DNA from: CAVXUB01 sp963764805
GTDB taxonomy: Bacteria; Actinomycetota; Acidimicrobiia; Acidimicrobiales; Bog-793
Assembly: GCA_963764805.1 (NCBI GenBank)
Contig: CAVXUB010000001.1
Coordinates: 186,001-250,000, forward strand
Direction of reading: 5' to 3'
DNA length: 64,000 nucleotides
The notes under the pieces were generated by a model. It was not told the origin of the DNA and did not search any database. It saw only the letters and a list, made by a program, of their open reading frames with translations. Shown here in pieces: positions 38,101 to 46,388 of the stretch. A program made the position numbers and the translations under genes. Within the stretch, counting starts at the first letter, position 1. The number at the start of each line of letters is the position of its first letter.

Positions 38101-39410
38101 CGCTGCACCTCCCCGTCGGCACAGACGAGCTCTCCCTCGAAGAAGGTGTGGCGGATGCGGCCGGTGAAGCGAGAGCCGGCAAAAGGTGAGTTGCGGCTCA
38201 GGCTGAGGGACCGCTCGATGTCGAAGGTCCACTGTTCGGCGGGATCGATCACGCAGATGTTGGCCCGCCGCCCTGGCTCGATCGGCCCCCCCTGGCGCGA
38301 GCAGCCGCTGCCGTTGCCCCCCAGCCCTGCGATGCGGGCCGGGCGCCAGCACATCATCGCCAGCAGCTCTGCGAGCGGCAGGCCCGCCTCCACGCACAGG
38401 GCGGTATGGGCGGCAGCGAATGCGGTCTCGAGACCTGTCATCCCGGGCGGCGCCTTGTCGAGCGGCTCCTCCTTTCGTTGCTTGGCATGGGGCGCGTGGT
38501 CGGTGGCGATGGCATCGATGGTGCGATCGGCGCAACCTGACCGCAGTGCCTCGAGATCGGCCTCTTCCCTCAACGGCGGGTTCACCTTGAAAGCGGTGTC
38601 GTATCCGGCGAGACAGGCGTCGGTGAGGCTCAGGTGGTGTGGCGTCGCTTCGGCGGTGACCGGAAGGCCCTCCTCCTTGGCGCGCCGGAGCAGAGCCACC
38701 GATCCTCTGGTGGAGAGGTGCAGGAAGTGCAGCGGGCTGCCGGTGAGGCGGACGAGCGCTATGTCGCGGGCCACCATCGACTCCTCCGCCAGCGCCGGCT
38801 GGGCGGGCACCCCGAGCCTGCTCGACCAGGACCCTTCGTGCATGTGACCGCCGCGCGCCAGCGACTCGTCCTCACAATGCTGCGCCAGCACCACGCCGAG
38901 GGGCCCGCCGTACTCGAGGGCCCGGCGCATCAGGCCGGCGTCCTGCACACCGCGACCGTCGTCGGTGAACAGGTGCACGCCGAGCGACGCCATCTCGCCG
39001 AGCGGAGCGAGACGCTCGCCTTGGCGCCCGACTGTGATCGCCCCCGCCACGGCGACCTGGCAGCAGAGGCCGGCCGAGAGCTCGAGGATGTCGCGCACGA
39101 CCGACGCGTTGTCCACGGCGGGCTCTGTGTTCGGCATGGCCAGAACAGCGGTGTAACCGCCACGCGCCGCTGCCAGGGCTCCGCTCTCCAGGGTCTCCGC
39201 CTCCTCGTTGCCCGGTTGGCGGAGATGGGTGTGCAGATCCACCAGGCCCGGCGCCACCACACAGCCACCCGCATCCACGACGAGCGCACCCTGCGGCACG
39301 TCGAGGTCAGGTCCGACCGCCGCTATCCGCCCGTCGGCGACGACCACGTCGGCGCGCCGCTCCCCCGACTGGTCGATCACGAGACCGCCCCGGATCAGGT
39401 GCTCAGCCAT
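38097..39410 (-). CDS. pyrC: Dihydroorotase (class I)
   Basis: Zinc amidohydrolase closing carbamoyl aspartate to dihydroorotate. The 437-residue product shows the metal motif VDLHTHLRQPGNEEAETLES, the AMPNTEPAVDN stretch and LHFLHLSTRGSV, then AEATPHHLSLTD and the catalytic AIATDHAPHAKQRKEEPLDK. These are class I dihydroorotase features. It overlaps pyrB by 8 nt and carA by 4 nt in the pyr operon. Confidence 0.95.
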   Translation of the reverse strand: MAEHLIRGGLVIDQSGERRADVVVADGRIAAVGPDLDVPQGALVVDAGGCVVAPGLVDLHTHLRQPGNEEAETLESGALAAARGGYTAVLAMPNTEPAVDNASVVRDILELSAGLCCQVAVAGAITVGRQGERLAPLGEMASLGVHLFTDDGRGVQDAGLMRRALEYGGPLGVVLAQHCEDESLARGGHMHEGSWSSRLGVPAQPALAEESMVARDIALVRLTGSPLHFLHLSTRGSVALLRRAKEEGLPVTAEATPHHLSLTDACLAGYDTAFKVNPPLREEADLEALRSGCADRTIDAIATDHAPHAKQRKEEPLDKAPPGMTGLETAFAAAHTALCVEAGLPLAELLAMMCWRPARIAGLGGNGSGCSRQGGPIEPGRRANICVIDPAEQWTFDIERSLSLSRNSPFAGSRFTGRIRHTFFEGELVCADGEVQR

Positions 39411-40410
39411 GCCGCTCCTCGCCGATGGTGCTCACGGTGGCGTCACCGGCGAGCAGCTTGAAGAGCACCGCCATCCGTACGGCGATCCCGTGGTGCACCT
39501 GTCGCGTCACGAGCGACGCCTGGGAATCCGCCACCTCGGCGTCGATCTCCACCCCGCGGTTCATCGGCCCCGGGTGCATGACGAGAGTGCCCTTCTCCAG
39601 CCGCTCGCCCCGGCGCCGCGTCAGGCCCCAGCGCTCCCGGTACTCGCGCAACGAGGGGATCAGGGCCTCGTTCATCCGCTCCGCCTGGATCCGCAGGACG
39701 TAGACGACGTCGACAGTGGGGAGCACCTCGTCGAGGTCGGGGCTGTATGCAGCCGGCCATCCGTCCAGCGATGGCGGCATCAGCGTCGCCGGCCCGCAGA
39801 CGGTGACCTCCGCCCCGAGAGCCGAGAAGGCGAGCACGTCCGAGCGGGCCACCCGGCTGTGCTTGACGTCACCGACGATGACGACGCGGCGCCCGCCGAA
39901 CAGCTGGCAGGCGGGGGCGTCGGGGGCGGCGTCCGTCCCCCGCCCGAACGCTTCCCGAAGCGTGTAGCAGTCGAGCAGGGCCTGCGTCGGGTGCTCGTGC
40001 CAGCCGTCGCCGGCGTTCACGACCGACGCCTTCGTCCAGCCGGTGACCTGGAGCGGCACACCTGCCGAGGAGTGGCGAACGACCATCGCATCGACCCCCA
40101 TGGCGTCGATCGTCTCCACGGTGTCGCGCAGCGATTCGCCCTTGGACTGCGACGACGTGGCTGCGGTGAAGGTCATCGTGTCGGCCGAGAGCCGTTTTGC
40201 GGCGGTCTCGAAGGAGAGCCGGGTGCGGGTCGAGTTCTCGAAGAAGAGCGTGGCCACCGTCCGCCCACGCAGCGCGGGGACACGCGGTATGGGGCGCTCG
40301 GCGACCTCCGAGAAGGAGTCGGCGAGCTTCAGGATCTCGCCGATGCCCGCCGCACCGAGGTCGGCGACCGAGACGAGGTGACTGCGCTCGCCTGCCTTCA
40401 CCTCAGGCAC
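39403..40410 (-). CDS. pyrB: Aspartate carbamoyltransferase catalytic subunit
   Basis: Transfers the carbamoyl group to aspartate, the committed step of pyrimidine synthesis. The 335-residue product has the carbamoyl-phosphate site FFENSTRTRLSFETAAKRL and the SSQSKGESLRDT loop, HPTQALLDCYTL, and MHPGPMNRGVEI near the C-terminus. No pyrI regulatory subunit is present. The GTG at 40410 overlaps pyrR by 8 nt; a GTG three codons later is possible. Confidence 0.95.
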   Translation of the reverse strand: MPEVKAGERSHLVSVADLGAAGIGEILKLADSFSEVAERPIPRVPALRGRTVATLFFENSTRTRLSFETAAKRLSADTMTFTAATSSQSKGESLRDTVETIDAMGVDAMVVRHSSAGVPLQVTGWTKASVVNAGDGWHEHPTQALLDCYTLREAFGRGTDAAPDAPACQLFGGRRVVIVGDVKHSRVARSDVLAFSALGAEVTVCGPATLMPPSLDGWPAAYSPDLDEVLPTVDVVYVLRIQAERMNEALIPSLREYRERWGLTRRRGERLEKGTLVMHPGPMNRGVEIDAEVADSQASLVTRQVHHGIAVRMAVLFKLLAGDATVSTIGEERHG

Positions 40411-40972
40411 TCGCCAGGACGCCGAGTGCCACGCCGCCCTCGCTGACGTCGACCATCTCGTCGCGGCGGGTCGGAAGGTTCTTGCCCACGAAGTCGGGGC
40501 GGATGGGCAGCTCCCGATGCCCGCGGTCGACCATCACGGCCAGCTGGACCACCCGGGCGCGGCCGTGGTCGGCAAGCGCCCCGAGGGCCGCTCGCACCGT
40601 CCGCCCCGTGAACAGGACGTCGTCGACGAGCACGATCACCTTGTCGGTGAGGTCGAACGGGATGGAGGTGACCTCCTCCGGCAGCACCGGGCGCAGCCCG
40701 ATGTCGTCGCGGTAAAAGGCGACGTCGAGAGTCCCGAGCGGCACCTGGGTGCCCTCGATCTCGGAGAGGATCGCCGCCAGGCGCTCGGCGAGCGGCACTC
40801 CTCCCGTCTGCAGCCCGATGACGACAACGTCTTCCAGCCCATGATTGCGCTCCACGACCTCGTGGGCGATCCTCACGAGGGCGCGGCGCAGGTCGTCCGC
40901 CGACATCACCTGCGCCCGGGCGACAAAAACGCGCCCTCCCGGGCGCGTCAGCCGTCGTTCTCGTTCTGCCAC
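40403..40972 (-). CDS. pyrR: Bifunctional pyr operon RNA-binding regulator/uracil phosphoribosyltransferase PyrR
   Basis: PyrR binds UMP and pyr mRNA leaders and has uracil phosphoribosyltransferase activity. The 189-residue product contains RRALVRIAHEVVERNHGLED, the PRPP-binding VIVLVDDVLFTGRTVRAALG loop and LAVMVDRGHRELPIRPDFVG. The GTG at 40972 is preferred: GAGGGAG lies 5 nt upstream and the extra N-terminus supplies the first beta strand (QVM before SADDL) seen in relatives. ATG 40906 or GTG 40909 would start after a terminator-like hairpin. It heads pyrR-pyrB-pyrC-carA-carB-pyrD, with a PyrR-loop match just upstream. Confidence 0.93.
   Translation of the reverse strand: MAERERRLTRPGGRVFVARAQVMSADDLRRALVRIAHEVVERNHGLEDVVVIGLQTGGVPLAERLAAILSEIEGTQVPLGTLDVAFYRDDIGLRPVLPEEVTSIPFDLTDKVIVLVDDVLFTGRTVRAALGALADHGRARVVQLAVMVDRGHRELPIRPDFVGKNLPTRRDEMVDVSEGGVALGVLASA
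40924..40947 (-). terminator. Terminator-type hairpin inside the first codons of pyrR
   Basis: On the minus strand CGCGCCC-GGGA-GGGCGCG is followed by TTTTTG, a perfect 7-bp stem, tetraloop and five-T run. That is a textbook intrinsic terminator and rare in this GC-rich sequence. It lies 25-48 nt downstream of the preferred pyrR GTG (codons 9-16), so translating ribosomes would disrupt it. It is probably the attenuator of the pyr operon. Confidence 0.65.
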
Positions 40973-40990
40973 CGGTGCTCCCTCGTCCGT

Positions 40991-41010
40991 CCGGGCCTCA
41001 CGGGACCCGC
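40991..41010 (-). promoter_or_regulatory. PyrR-binding loop in the pyr operon leader
   Basis: The minus-strand RNA reads GGGUCCCGUGAGGCCC, a hairpin containing GUCCCGUGAGGC. It fits the PyrR-loop pattern GUCCNGNGAGGC known from Bacillus pyr attenuators. It ends 6 nt before the GAGGGAG ribosome site of pyrR, so PyrR-UMP binding could block translation. Confidence 0.65.
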
Positions 41011-41025
41011 TTCACGTACGGAGCG

Positions 41026-41031
41026 ATCCTA
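41026..41031 (-). promoter_or_regulatory. -10 box of the pyr operon
   Basis: Minus-strand TAGGAT would start transcription near 41019 and give a leader of about 47 nt containing the PyrR loop and the ribosome site. The expected -35 position falls inside the first of three 25-nt tandem repeats. Confidence 0.45.
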
Positions 41032-41040
41032 GCCGTCTGC

Positions 41041-41110
41041 GGGGGGCGGTGGCGGATCGTGCCACGGGGGGCGGTGGCGGATCGTGTTGCGGGGGGCGGT
41101 GGCGGATCGT
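41041..41110. repeat. Three 25-nt tandem repeats upstream of the pyr promoter
   Basis: GGGGGGCGGTGGCGGATCGT occurs at 41041, 41066 and 41091, each separated by 5 variable nt (period 25). All three core copies are identical. They cover about -22 to -92 relative to the predicted pyr start and lie before the PurM-like stop at 41180. They may be a binding array or a simple slippage repeat. Confidence 0.75.
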
Positions 41111-41179
41111 CGACTGGATCTGTCGCCTGCAGATGCCGCCTGGGCTCGCTCGCCGCCACGACGCCCGCAGCTCGAGCTG

Positions 41180-42274
41180 TCAGCGCAGCTCGAGGTCGGA
41201 GCCGGCGTACTCGACGCCCAGAGGCTCCAGCACCACCCGCCGCGGACCCTCTTCCACCCGCCCGGCGACGACGGCCGACAAGCCGAGGTCTTGACTTGCT
41301 GCCACGACCCGACGGGCGGCGCCCCTGGCGACGTAGACCACCAGGCCGGCCCCCATGTTCAGCGTGCCGTAGGCCTCGCCGGCGTCCATGCCTGCCCGCT
41401 GCGCCAGGAACGTCAGCACCTCGGGTACCTCCGGCAGGCGATCGACCCGGTATGTCAGCTGGCGGTCGGCCCGCATGACCTTCCTCCAGCCGTGGCCGGT
41501 GATGTGGCTGACGTAGGTCACCGGGAGGTCCGCCTCCTGCAGCCGCTCGACGAGCGAGGTGTAGATGAGGGTCCGGTCGAGCAGCGCCTCGCCGAAGGAG
41601 CGGCCGCTCGGAAGCCGGCAGGCCAGCCCCCGCGGCAACGTGTCGGCGACACGCCGAGCCAGGGAGGCGCCGTTGGCGTGCAACCCGCTCGATGAGATGA
41701 CGACCATCTCGTCACCGGGGGCGAGGGCGTCGCCGAGCCACGGTGACCCGCCGCCGCCCGACACCACCCCGACCGCCGAAGCGGCAAGATCTATCTCGTC
41801 CGGTAGCACCAGGCCGTTCAGGGTCGGTGACTCGCCCCCGCCCCAGGCGGCTCCCGATTCCTCGCAGGCGGCTGCCCACCCGGTCACGAGCGAGTCGTGG
41901 CGACCGCCCTCGTACCACGAGGCTGAACCGGTGGCGAAGTAGGCGTTGACGACGACAGGCAAGGCGCCGACGCAACAGAGATCGTTGACGGCCGCCGCGA
42001 CGGTGTCCCAACCGACTGCGTCGAACAGGTCGACCCCTGCCTGCTCCTGGTACTGACGGGCGATCATCGACTTGGTCCCGAGGCATTCCAGCACGACGGC
42101 GATGGTCGTCCGCCCGATCGAGACCACCACCGCCGGCTCACCTCGAGAGGCGTCGGCGACGCGGGCGCCCCGCTTCGCCGGCAGCATGCTCGTGGCGAAG
42201 GCGGCGGCAATGGCCTTGCGCTTACCGGCATCGAGGGTGGCGTAATCGACGCCGGCGGCATCGTAGGCGCTCAT
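41180..42274 (-). CDS. PurM-like (AIR synthase-related) protein
   Basis: The 364-residue product has the two-domain PurM/AIR-synthase fold pattern: GVDYATLDAGKRKAIAA, LECLGTKSMIARQY, DTVAAAVNDLCCVGALPVVV, then GGGESPTLNG, VVISSSGLHANGASLARR and VSHITGHGWRKVMRA. These align with phosphoribosylformylglycinamidine cyclo-ligase, which makes AIR in purine synthesis. However, the Gly-rich GGFGG segment of canonical PurM is missing and several motifs are altered, so it may be a divergent PurM or a related enzyme. The ATGA overlap with nusB puts it in the pepQ-efp-nusB transcript. Confidence 0.7.
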   Translation of the reverse strand: MSAYDAAGVDYATLDAGKRKAIAAAFATSMLPAKRGARVADASRGEPAVVVSIGRTTIAVVLECLGTKSMIARQYQEQAGVDLFDAVGWDTVAAAVNDLCCVGALPVVVNAYFATGSASWYEGGRHDSLVTGWAAACEESGAAWGGGESPTLNGLVLPDEIDLAASAVGVVSGGGGSPWLGDALAPGDEMVVISSSGLHANGASLARRVADTLPRGLACRLPSGRSFGEALLDRTLIYTSLVERLQEADLPVTYVSHITGHGWRKVMRADRQLTYRVDRLPEVPEVLTFLAQRAGMDAGEAYGTLNMGAGLVVYVARGAARRVVAASQDLGLSAVVAGRVEEGPRRVVLEPLGVEYAGSDLELR

Positions 42275-42678
42275 CGAACCTCGGAAGCCACCGCAGACAG
42301 GACGCCGTTGACGTACCGGCTCGACTCCTCGGTCGAGTACGACTTCGCGAGCTCGACCGCCTCGTCTATCACCACCGCCACAGGGATGGCGGGCTCGGCG
42401 ATCAACTCGTAGGTGGCGAGCCGCAGCAGGTTGCGGTCGATCGCCGGCATCCGATCGAGCCCCCAGCCGACCGCGTGTGACTCGATCAGCTTGTCGATCT
42501 CGTCTCGCCTCCCCACCACCCCCTCGACGAGCCTCACCGCGTACTCGGCGGCCGGTACGGGTAGCGCATCGACGACGGCGCCTGCCGACTGGCTGCGCAT
42601 CTCGGCTTCGTAGAGGAGAGCCAGCGCCCGTTCACGCGCCTGGCGCCTCTCCCCCACCCCCTCACCGTGCTCAGGCAC
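42271..42678 (-). CDS. nusB: Transcription antitermination protein NusB
   Basis: NusB binds NusE and boxA RNA in rRNA antitermination. The 135-residue all-helical product contains RRQARERALALLYEAEMRSQ, WGLDRMPAIDRNLLRLATYE and PVAVVIDEAVELAKSYSTEE followed by SSRYVNGVL, the standard family core. The GTG at 42678 overlaps the efp stop by 8 nt; a longer frame upstream duplicates efp sequence and is not used. It is coupled to the PurM-like gene downstream. Confidence 0.94.
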   Translation of the reverse strand: MPEHGEGVGERRQARERALALLYEAEMRSQSAGAVVDALPVPAAEYAVRLVEGVVGRRDEIDKLIESHAVGWGLDRMPAIDRNLLRLATYELIAEPAIPVAVVIDEAVELAKSYSTEESSRYVNGVLSAVASEVR

Positions 42679-43231
42679 GGGTGATGTATTCGCCGCTCCG
42701 CGTGTCGACCTTGATCCGATCACCGGTGTTCACGAACAGCGGCACCTGCAGCACGAGGCCGGTCTCGAGGGTTGCCGGCTTGCGGGCGCCCGAAACACGA
42801 TCGCCCTGCACCCCCGGCTCGGTCTCGGAAACCGTCAGCTCGACGGCGGCCGGCAGGTCGACGTCCACGATCTCGCCGTTGTAGGTCTGCAGGACGGCGC
42901 TGTCGCCCTCCTTCAGGTAGCTGGTCGACGCGCCGAGTGCCGGTGCGTCGACGTGCATCTGGTCGTAGGAGACGTTGTCCATGAAGACGTACTGACCGCC
43001 GTCGCGGTACAGGTACTGCATCTCGCGCTTCTCGATGACTGCTTGGTCAACCCTCTCGTCGGCACGGAAGGTCCGCTCGAGGACCGCCTTGGATCGCAGG
43101 TTGCGGAGCTTGGTGCGGACGAAGGCGCCGCCCTTTCCCGGCTTCACGTGCTGGAACTCGATGACCGAGAAGAGGCCTTCCGGCAGGTCGAGTGCCATGC
43201 CGTTGCGCAGGTCGTTGGTGCTGATCGGCAT
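42671..43231 (-). CDS. efp: Elongation factor P
   Basis: EF-P rescues ribosomes stalled at polyproline. The 186-residue product has the KOW-like N-domain with the tip KPGKGGAF (Lys33 at the position modified in many species) and two OB-fold domains (DNVSYDQMHVDAPALG, VDLPAAVELTVSETEPGVQG). No modification enzyme (EpmA or EarP) is encoded here, as is usual in this phylum. Its ATG overlaps the pepQ stop by one base (TGATG). Confidence 0.96.
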   Translation of the reverse strand: MPISTNDLRNGMALDLPEGLFSVIEFQHVKPGKGGAFVRTKLRNLRSKAVLERTFRADERVDQAVIEKREMQYLYRDGGQYVFMDNVSYDQMHVDAPALGASTSYLKEGDSAVLQTYNGEIVDVDLPAAVELTVSETEPGVQGDRVSGARKPATLETGLVLQVPLFVNTGDRIKVDTRSGEYITRA

Positions 43232-44347
43232 CAGAGAGTGAGATCCTTGGTCGACTTCGTGAGGGGACGGGCGCCTTCGGACGTCACCACGACGGTGTCC
43301 TCGATGCGTACGCCGCCGATCCCCGGGAGGTACGCACCGGGCTCGACGGTCACGACCGCGCCTTGCTCCAGGATATCAGTCGAGCCGGCGCCGAGACTCG
43401 GGGCTTCGTGGATCTGCAGCCCCACTCCGTGACCCGTGCCGTGCACGAATGCCTCCCCATAGCCCGATTCGACGAGCGACTGGCGGCACGCCACGTCGAC
43501 GGACTCGGCGCTGGCCCCGGCCCGAACGGCGCGGACACCTGATCGCTGCGATGCGAAGACGGCGTCGACCATGTCCCGCAGCTGTGCCGTGGCGGGCTCG
43601 CCGACGCAGAGCGTCCTCGTCATGTCGGAGTGGTAACCCTCGTAGAGAGCGCCGAAGTCGACCACCACGAGCTCGCCGGGGACGACTCCGCCGCCCGGTC
43701 GGCCGTGCGTGCGGCATCGCCCCATTGGGGCCGGCGGCGACGATCGTCTCGAAGGAGGGGCCCTCGGCGCCCCGCCGGCGCATCTCGAAGTCGAGCTCTG
43801 CAGCGAAGTCCGCCTCGGTGATCTCGTCCAGAAGGCGCTGCTTGACCTGAGCGAGCGCCACGTCGGCGATCTCGGCCGCACGCTCGATGCGTGCCAGCTC
43901 GCCCGCGTCCTTCACCCGCCGCAGCGCCTCCACCAGACCGGTGGTGGGCACCAGCTGTGAACCTTCGAGCAGGTTCGCCAGCTCGCGCTGCAGGGACCAG
44001 GAGACGTCGTCGGCTTCGAGGGCGATCGAGCCGACTCCTTGAACGGCCTGTTTGACCGCCTCCCGCTGTGATGCGGGCCGACCGACCTCGAGCCGCAGAT
44101 CCACGCCGGAACGCTCCGCTTGCTCGGCCAACTGGTCCCGGTAGCGCCCGTCCGTCACTGCCAGCACTTCGCCCGGCGCCACTAGCAACATCGCCGCCGA
44201 GCCGCTGAAGCCCGTGAGGTAGCGGATGTTCTCGAGCTTGGTGACGAGCAGCGCGTCGCAGCCCTCCGACGACATGCGTTCCCTGAGCCGTGGCAGCCGC
44301 TCTGCCGTCTCGAGGGGCGGCAGTGCGGGCCGGTCGTTGGAAGACAT
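43231..44347 (-). CDS. pepQ: Xaa-Pro aminopeptidase/dipeptidase (M24 family), frameshifted
   Basis: Cleaves peptides with proline at the second position. From ATG 44347 the N-terminal creatinase-like domain (LVTKLENIRYLTGFSGSAAM) and the start of the catalytic domain run to about residue 220. The metal-binding part (LVVVDFGALYEGYHSDMTRT, FVHGTGHGVGLQIHEAP, VVTVEPGAYLPGIGGVRIED) is in another frame ending at 43231. Removing one base of the three-C run at 43694-43696 joins them into 371 residues. All M24 metal ligands (two Asp, His, two Glu) are present. It heads pepQ-efp-nusB-PurM-like. Confidence 0.92.
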
Positions 44348-44360
44348 CAGCCGAATGCTA
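44348..44360 (-). promoter_or_regulatory. Leaderless -10 promoter element of pepQ
   Basis: Minus-strand TAGCAT (44355-44360) lies exactly 7 nt from the pepQ ATG. Its first three bases are the TAG stop codon of aroQ, so the promoter is fused to the end of the upstream gene. Confidence 0.5.
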
Positions 44361-44846
44361 GGCGCCTGCCACCTTGGCGTCTTGCGGGTCCCGCCCGTCG
44401 CCGAGGCGGGACTGGACGAGCCTTGCGGCGGCGGTGACCGCAAGCTCGTAGCCCAGCCCGCCCAAGCCCGCCACAGCACCGTCTGCCACCGGCGAGAGGA
44501 CCGACCGATGGCGCCACGGCTCGCGGGCGTCCGGGTTGGACAGGTGCAGCTCGATCACCACCCCCTCGAATGCAGCCAGGGCATCGTGGAGGGACCAGCT
44601 GGAGTGGCTGAGCGCACCGGCGTTGACGACGACGGCGGCGCAGCGGCCACGGGCGCTGTGGACGGCCTCGACCAGTCCGCTCTCGCTGTCGCTCTGAAGG
44701 TGCTCGAGGGCGACACCGGCTGCCTCCGCCGCATCACCGGCAGCCGCCGCGTGATCGGCAAGGGACTCGTGCCCGTAGATCTCCGGCTGGCGGCTGCCGA
44801 GCAGTGACAGGTTGGGGCCTGACAGCAACAAGACGATCGGCTTCAA
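44358..44846 (-). CDS. aroQ: Type II 3-dehydroquinate dehydratase
   Basis: Converts 3-dehydroquinate to 3-dehydroshikimate. The 162-residue product has LLLSGPNLSLLGSRQPEIYG with the catalytic Tyr and lid Arg, LEHLQSDSESGLVEAVHSA, VVVNAGALSHSSWSLHDAL and IELHLSNPDAREPWRHRS. The usual INPGAYTHTS motif here reads VNAGALSHSS (Pro and Thr changed), a conservative but notable departure. The TTG start at 44846 lies just after aroB. It is third after aroK-aroB in the shikimate run. Confidence 0.92.
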   Translation of the reverse strand: MKPIVLLLSGPNLSLLGSRQPEIYGHESLADHAAAAGDAAEAAGVALEHLQSDSESGLVEAVHSARGRCAAVVVNAGALSHSSWSLHDALAAFEGVVIELHLSNPDAREPWRHRSVLSPVADGAVAGLGGLGYELAVTAAARLVQSRLGDGRDPQDAKVAGA

Positions 44847-44850
44847 GTGG

Positions 44851-45870
44851 TCACCTCATCGACTCCAGCACGGCCGCCACATCATCTGCTTCGACGCCCT
44901 CCACCACCTCCACCCCGTCCGCTCCGTCGAGAACGAAGGTCAGTTCCTCCACGGCCTTCTTGTCCCGACGCATCAGCTCGATGAGGGCAAGCGGCTGCGA
45001 CCCCGCCGGAAGCCGGGAAGGCAGTCCGCAAGAGGCGACCGATGCCTCGTGCTCGCCGACCCGTGCCGCCCCGATCCGCCCGAGCCGTTCGGCGAGGCGA
45101 GCGGCGAACACGAGGCCGATGGCGACCGCCTCGCCGTGGCGCAGACCGTCTCTCCGCCCCTCGGCCGCGAGGGCCGCCGCCTCCAAGGCGTGGGCAAGGG
45201 TGTGCCCGTAGTTGAGGATCGCCCGCCTGCCCGCCTCCCGTTCGTCCGCCGCCACGACATCGGCCTTCAGCTCGACGCAGCGGGCGACTTGTTGTTCCAG
45301 CTCGAGCCCGAGCAGGTCGTCTATGCCGAGGAACCTGTACTTCACCATCTCGCCGAGCCCGGAGGCCCACTCGCGTGCGGGAAGGGTAGCGAGGGTGGCC
45401 GTGTCGCAACATACGCCGGCTGGCTGCCAGAAGGTCCCGACGAGGTTCTTGCCCTCGGGAAGATTGACCCCCGTCTTGCCACCGATGGCTGCGTCCACCT
45501 CCGCGAGCAGGGTGGTGGCGACGTGAACGACCGGCACGCCGCGGTGGTAGGTCGAGGCGGCGAACCCGGCCAGATCCGTCACGACCCCGCCTCCGACCCC
45601 GACCACGACGTCTGCTCTCGTCAGACCGTCGCGAGCGAACCCCCGACACAGCTCCTCGACCGTCGAGAGCGACTTCGCCCGCTCGCCGGGTGGAACCACG
45701 AAGACCTTGCTAGGGATCGCCAGGTCGACGCTGACGGGGATCCCGTGCTGCGTGACGACGGCCGCACGCCGTGCGCCGGCAGGCAACAGGCTGGCCAGCT
45801 CATCGAGGGCACCATCGCCCACCAGCACCTCGTAGGAGCGGGTTCCGAGCGGAACCTTGATCCGGATCAT
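44851..45870 (-). CDS. aroB: 3-dehydroquinate synthase
   Basis: NAD- and metal-dependent cyclisation of DAHP, second step of the shikimate pathway. The 339-residue product contains VVGVGGGVVTDLAGFAASTY, then HVATTLLAEVDAAIGGKTGV followed by NLPEGKNLVGTFWQP and the metal-binding ILNYGHTLAHALEAAAL. The ATG at 45870 overlaps the aroK stop as ATGA. Confidence 0.96.
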   Translation of the reverse strand: MIRIKVPLGTRSYEVLVGDGALDELASLLPAGARRAAVVTQHGIPVSVDLAIPSKVFVVPPGERAKSLSTVEELCRGFARDGLTRADVVVGVGGGVVTDLAGFAASTYHRGVPVVHVATTLLAEVDAAIGGKTGVNLPEGKNLVGTFWQPAGVCCDTATLATLPAREWASGLGEMVKYRFLGIDDLLGLELEQQVARCVELKADVVAADEREAGRRAILNYGHTLAHALEAAALAAEGRRDGLRHGEAVAIGLVFAARLAERLGRIGAARVGEHEASVASCGLPSRLPAGSQPLALIELMRRDKKAVEELTFVLDGADGVEVVEGVEADDVAAVLESMR

Positions 45871-46388
45871 CGCTCTGCCACGGCCGCCATCACCCGGTCG
45901 GCGACCTCGGGGGGCGCCAGGTTATCGACGTCGACCACCACGTCCGCCAGGTCCTCGTAGAGCGGGCGGCGGGCGGCGTCGATGGCCGCCAGCCGAGCCA
46001 GCCGGCCTTCCGGCGCGCCGGCGAGGAGAGGCCGGTCGCCGGTCCCTCCCAGCCGTGCCGCCAGGGTGTCGGGTCTCGCACGCAGGAAGACGACAGATCC
46101 GGCCCCCCGCAAGACTTCACGGTTGCACGGATCGAGCACCGCGCCACCGGCCACCGACACGATCGTTCGCCGCTCGAGCGACGCGAGCCGGCGGACGACC
46201 GCTGATTCCAGGCTGCGAAACTCTCCCTCCCCGCCCTCCACGAACACCTCCGGCACGGATCGCCCCGTGACGGCGACGACCTCGGCATCGGTGTCCAGCA
46301 AGTCGGCGCCGAGGCGCCCGGCGAGGATCGCCGCCACGGTGGACTTCCCGCTGCCCATCATCCCGATGAGGAGCAGGTGCTCACCCAT
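45867..46388 (-). CDS. aroK: Shikimate kinase
   Basis: Phosphorylates shikimate. The 173-residue P-loop protein shows Walker A GMMGSGKST (residues 9-17), the shikimate-binding DTDAEV and EGEFRSLES segments, the VAGGAVLD Gly-rich loop and the lid region DRPLLAGAPEGRL. The ATG at 46388 overlaps the aroC stop by 8 nt and gives the standard length. Confidence 0.95.
   Translation of the reverse strand: MGEHLLLIGMMGSGKSTVAAILAGRLGADLLDTDAEVVAVTGRSVPEVFVEGGEGEFRSLESAVVRRLASLERRTIVSVAGGAVLDPCNREVLRGAGSVVFLRARPDTLAARLGGTGDRPLLAGAPEGRLARLAAIDAARRPLYEDLADVVVDVDNLAPPEVADRVMAAVAER

Noticed and set aside
40403..40906. pyrR starting at ATG 40906
   Set aside because: It lacks a well-spaced ribosome site and cuts off the first beta strand. 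GTG 40972 has GAGGGAG at good spacing. Kept as an alternative only.
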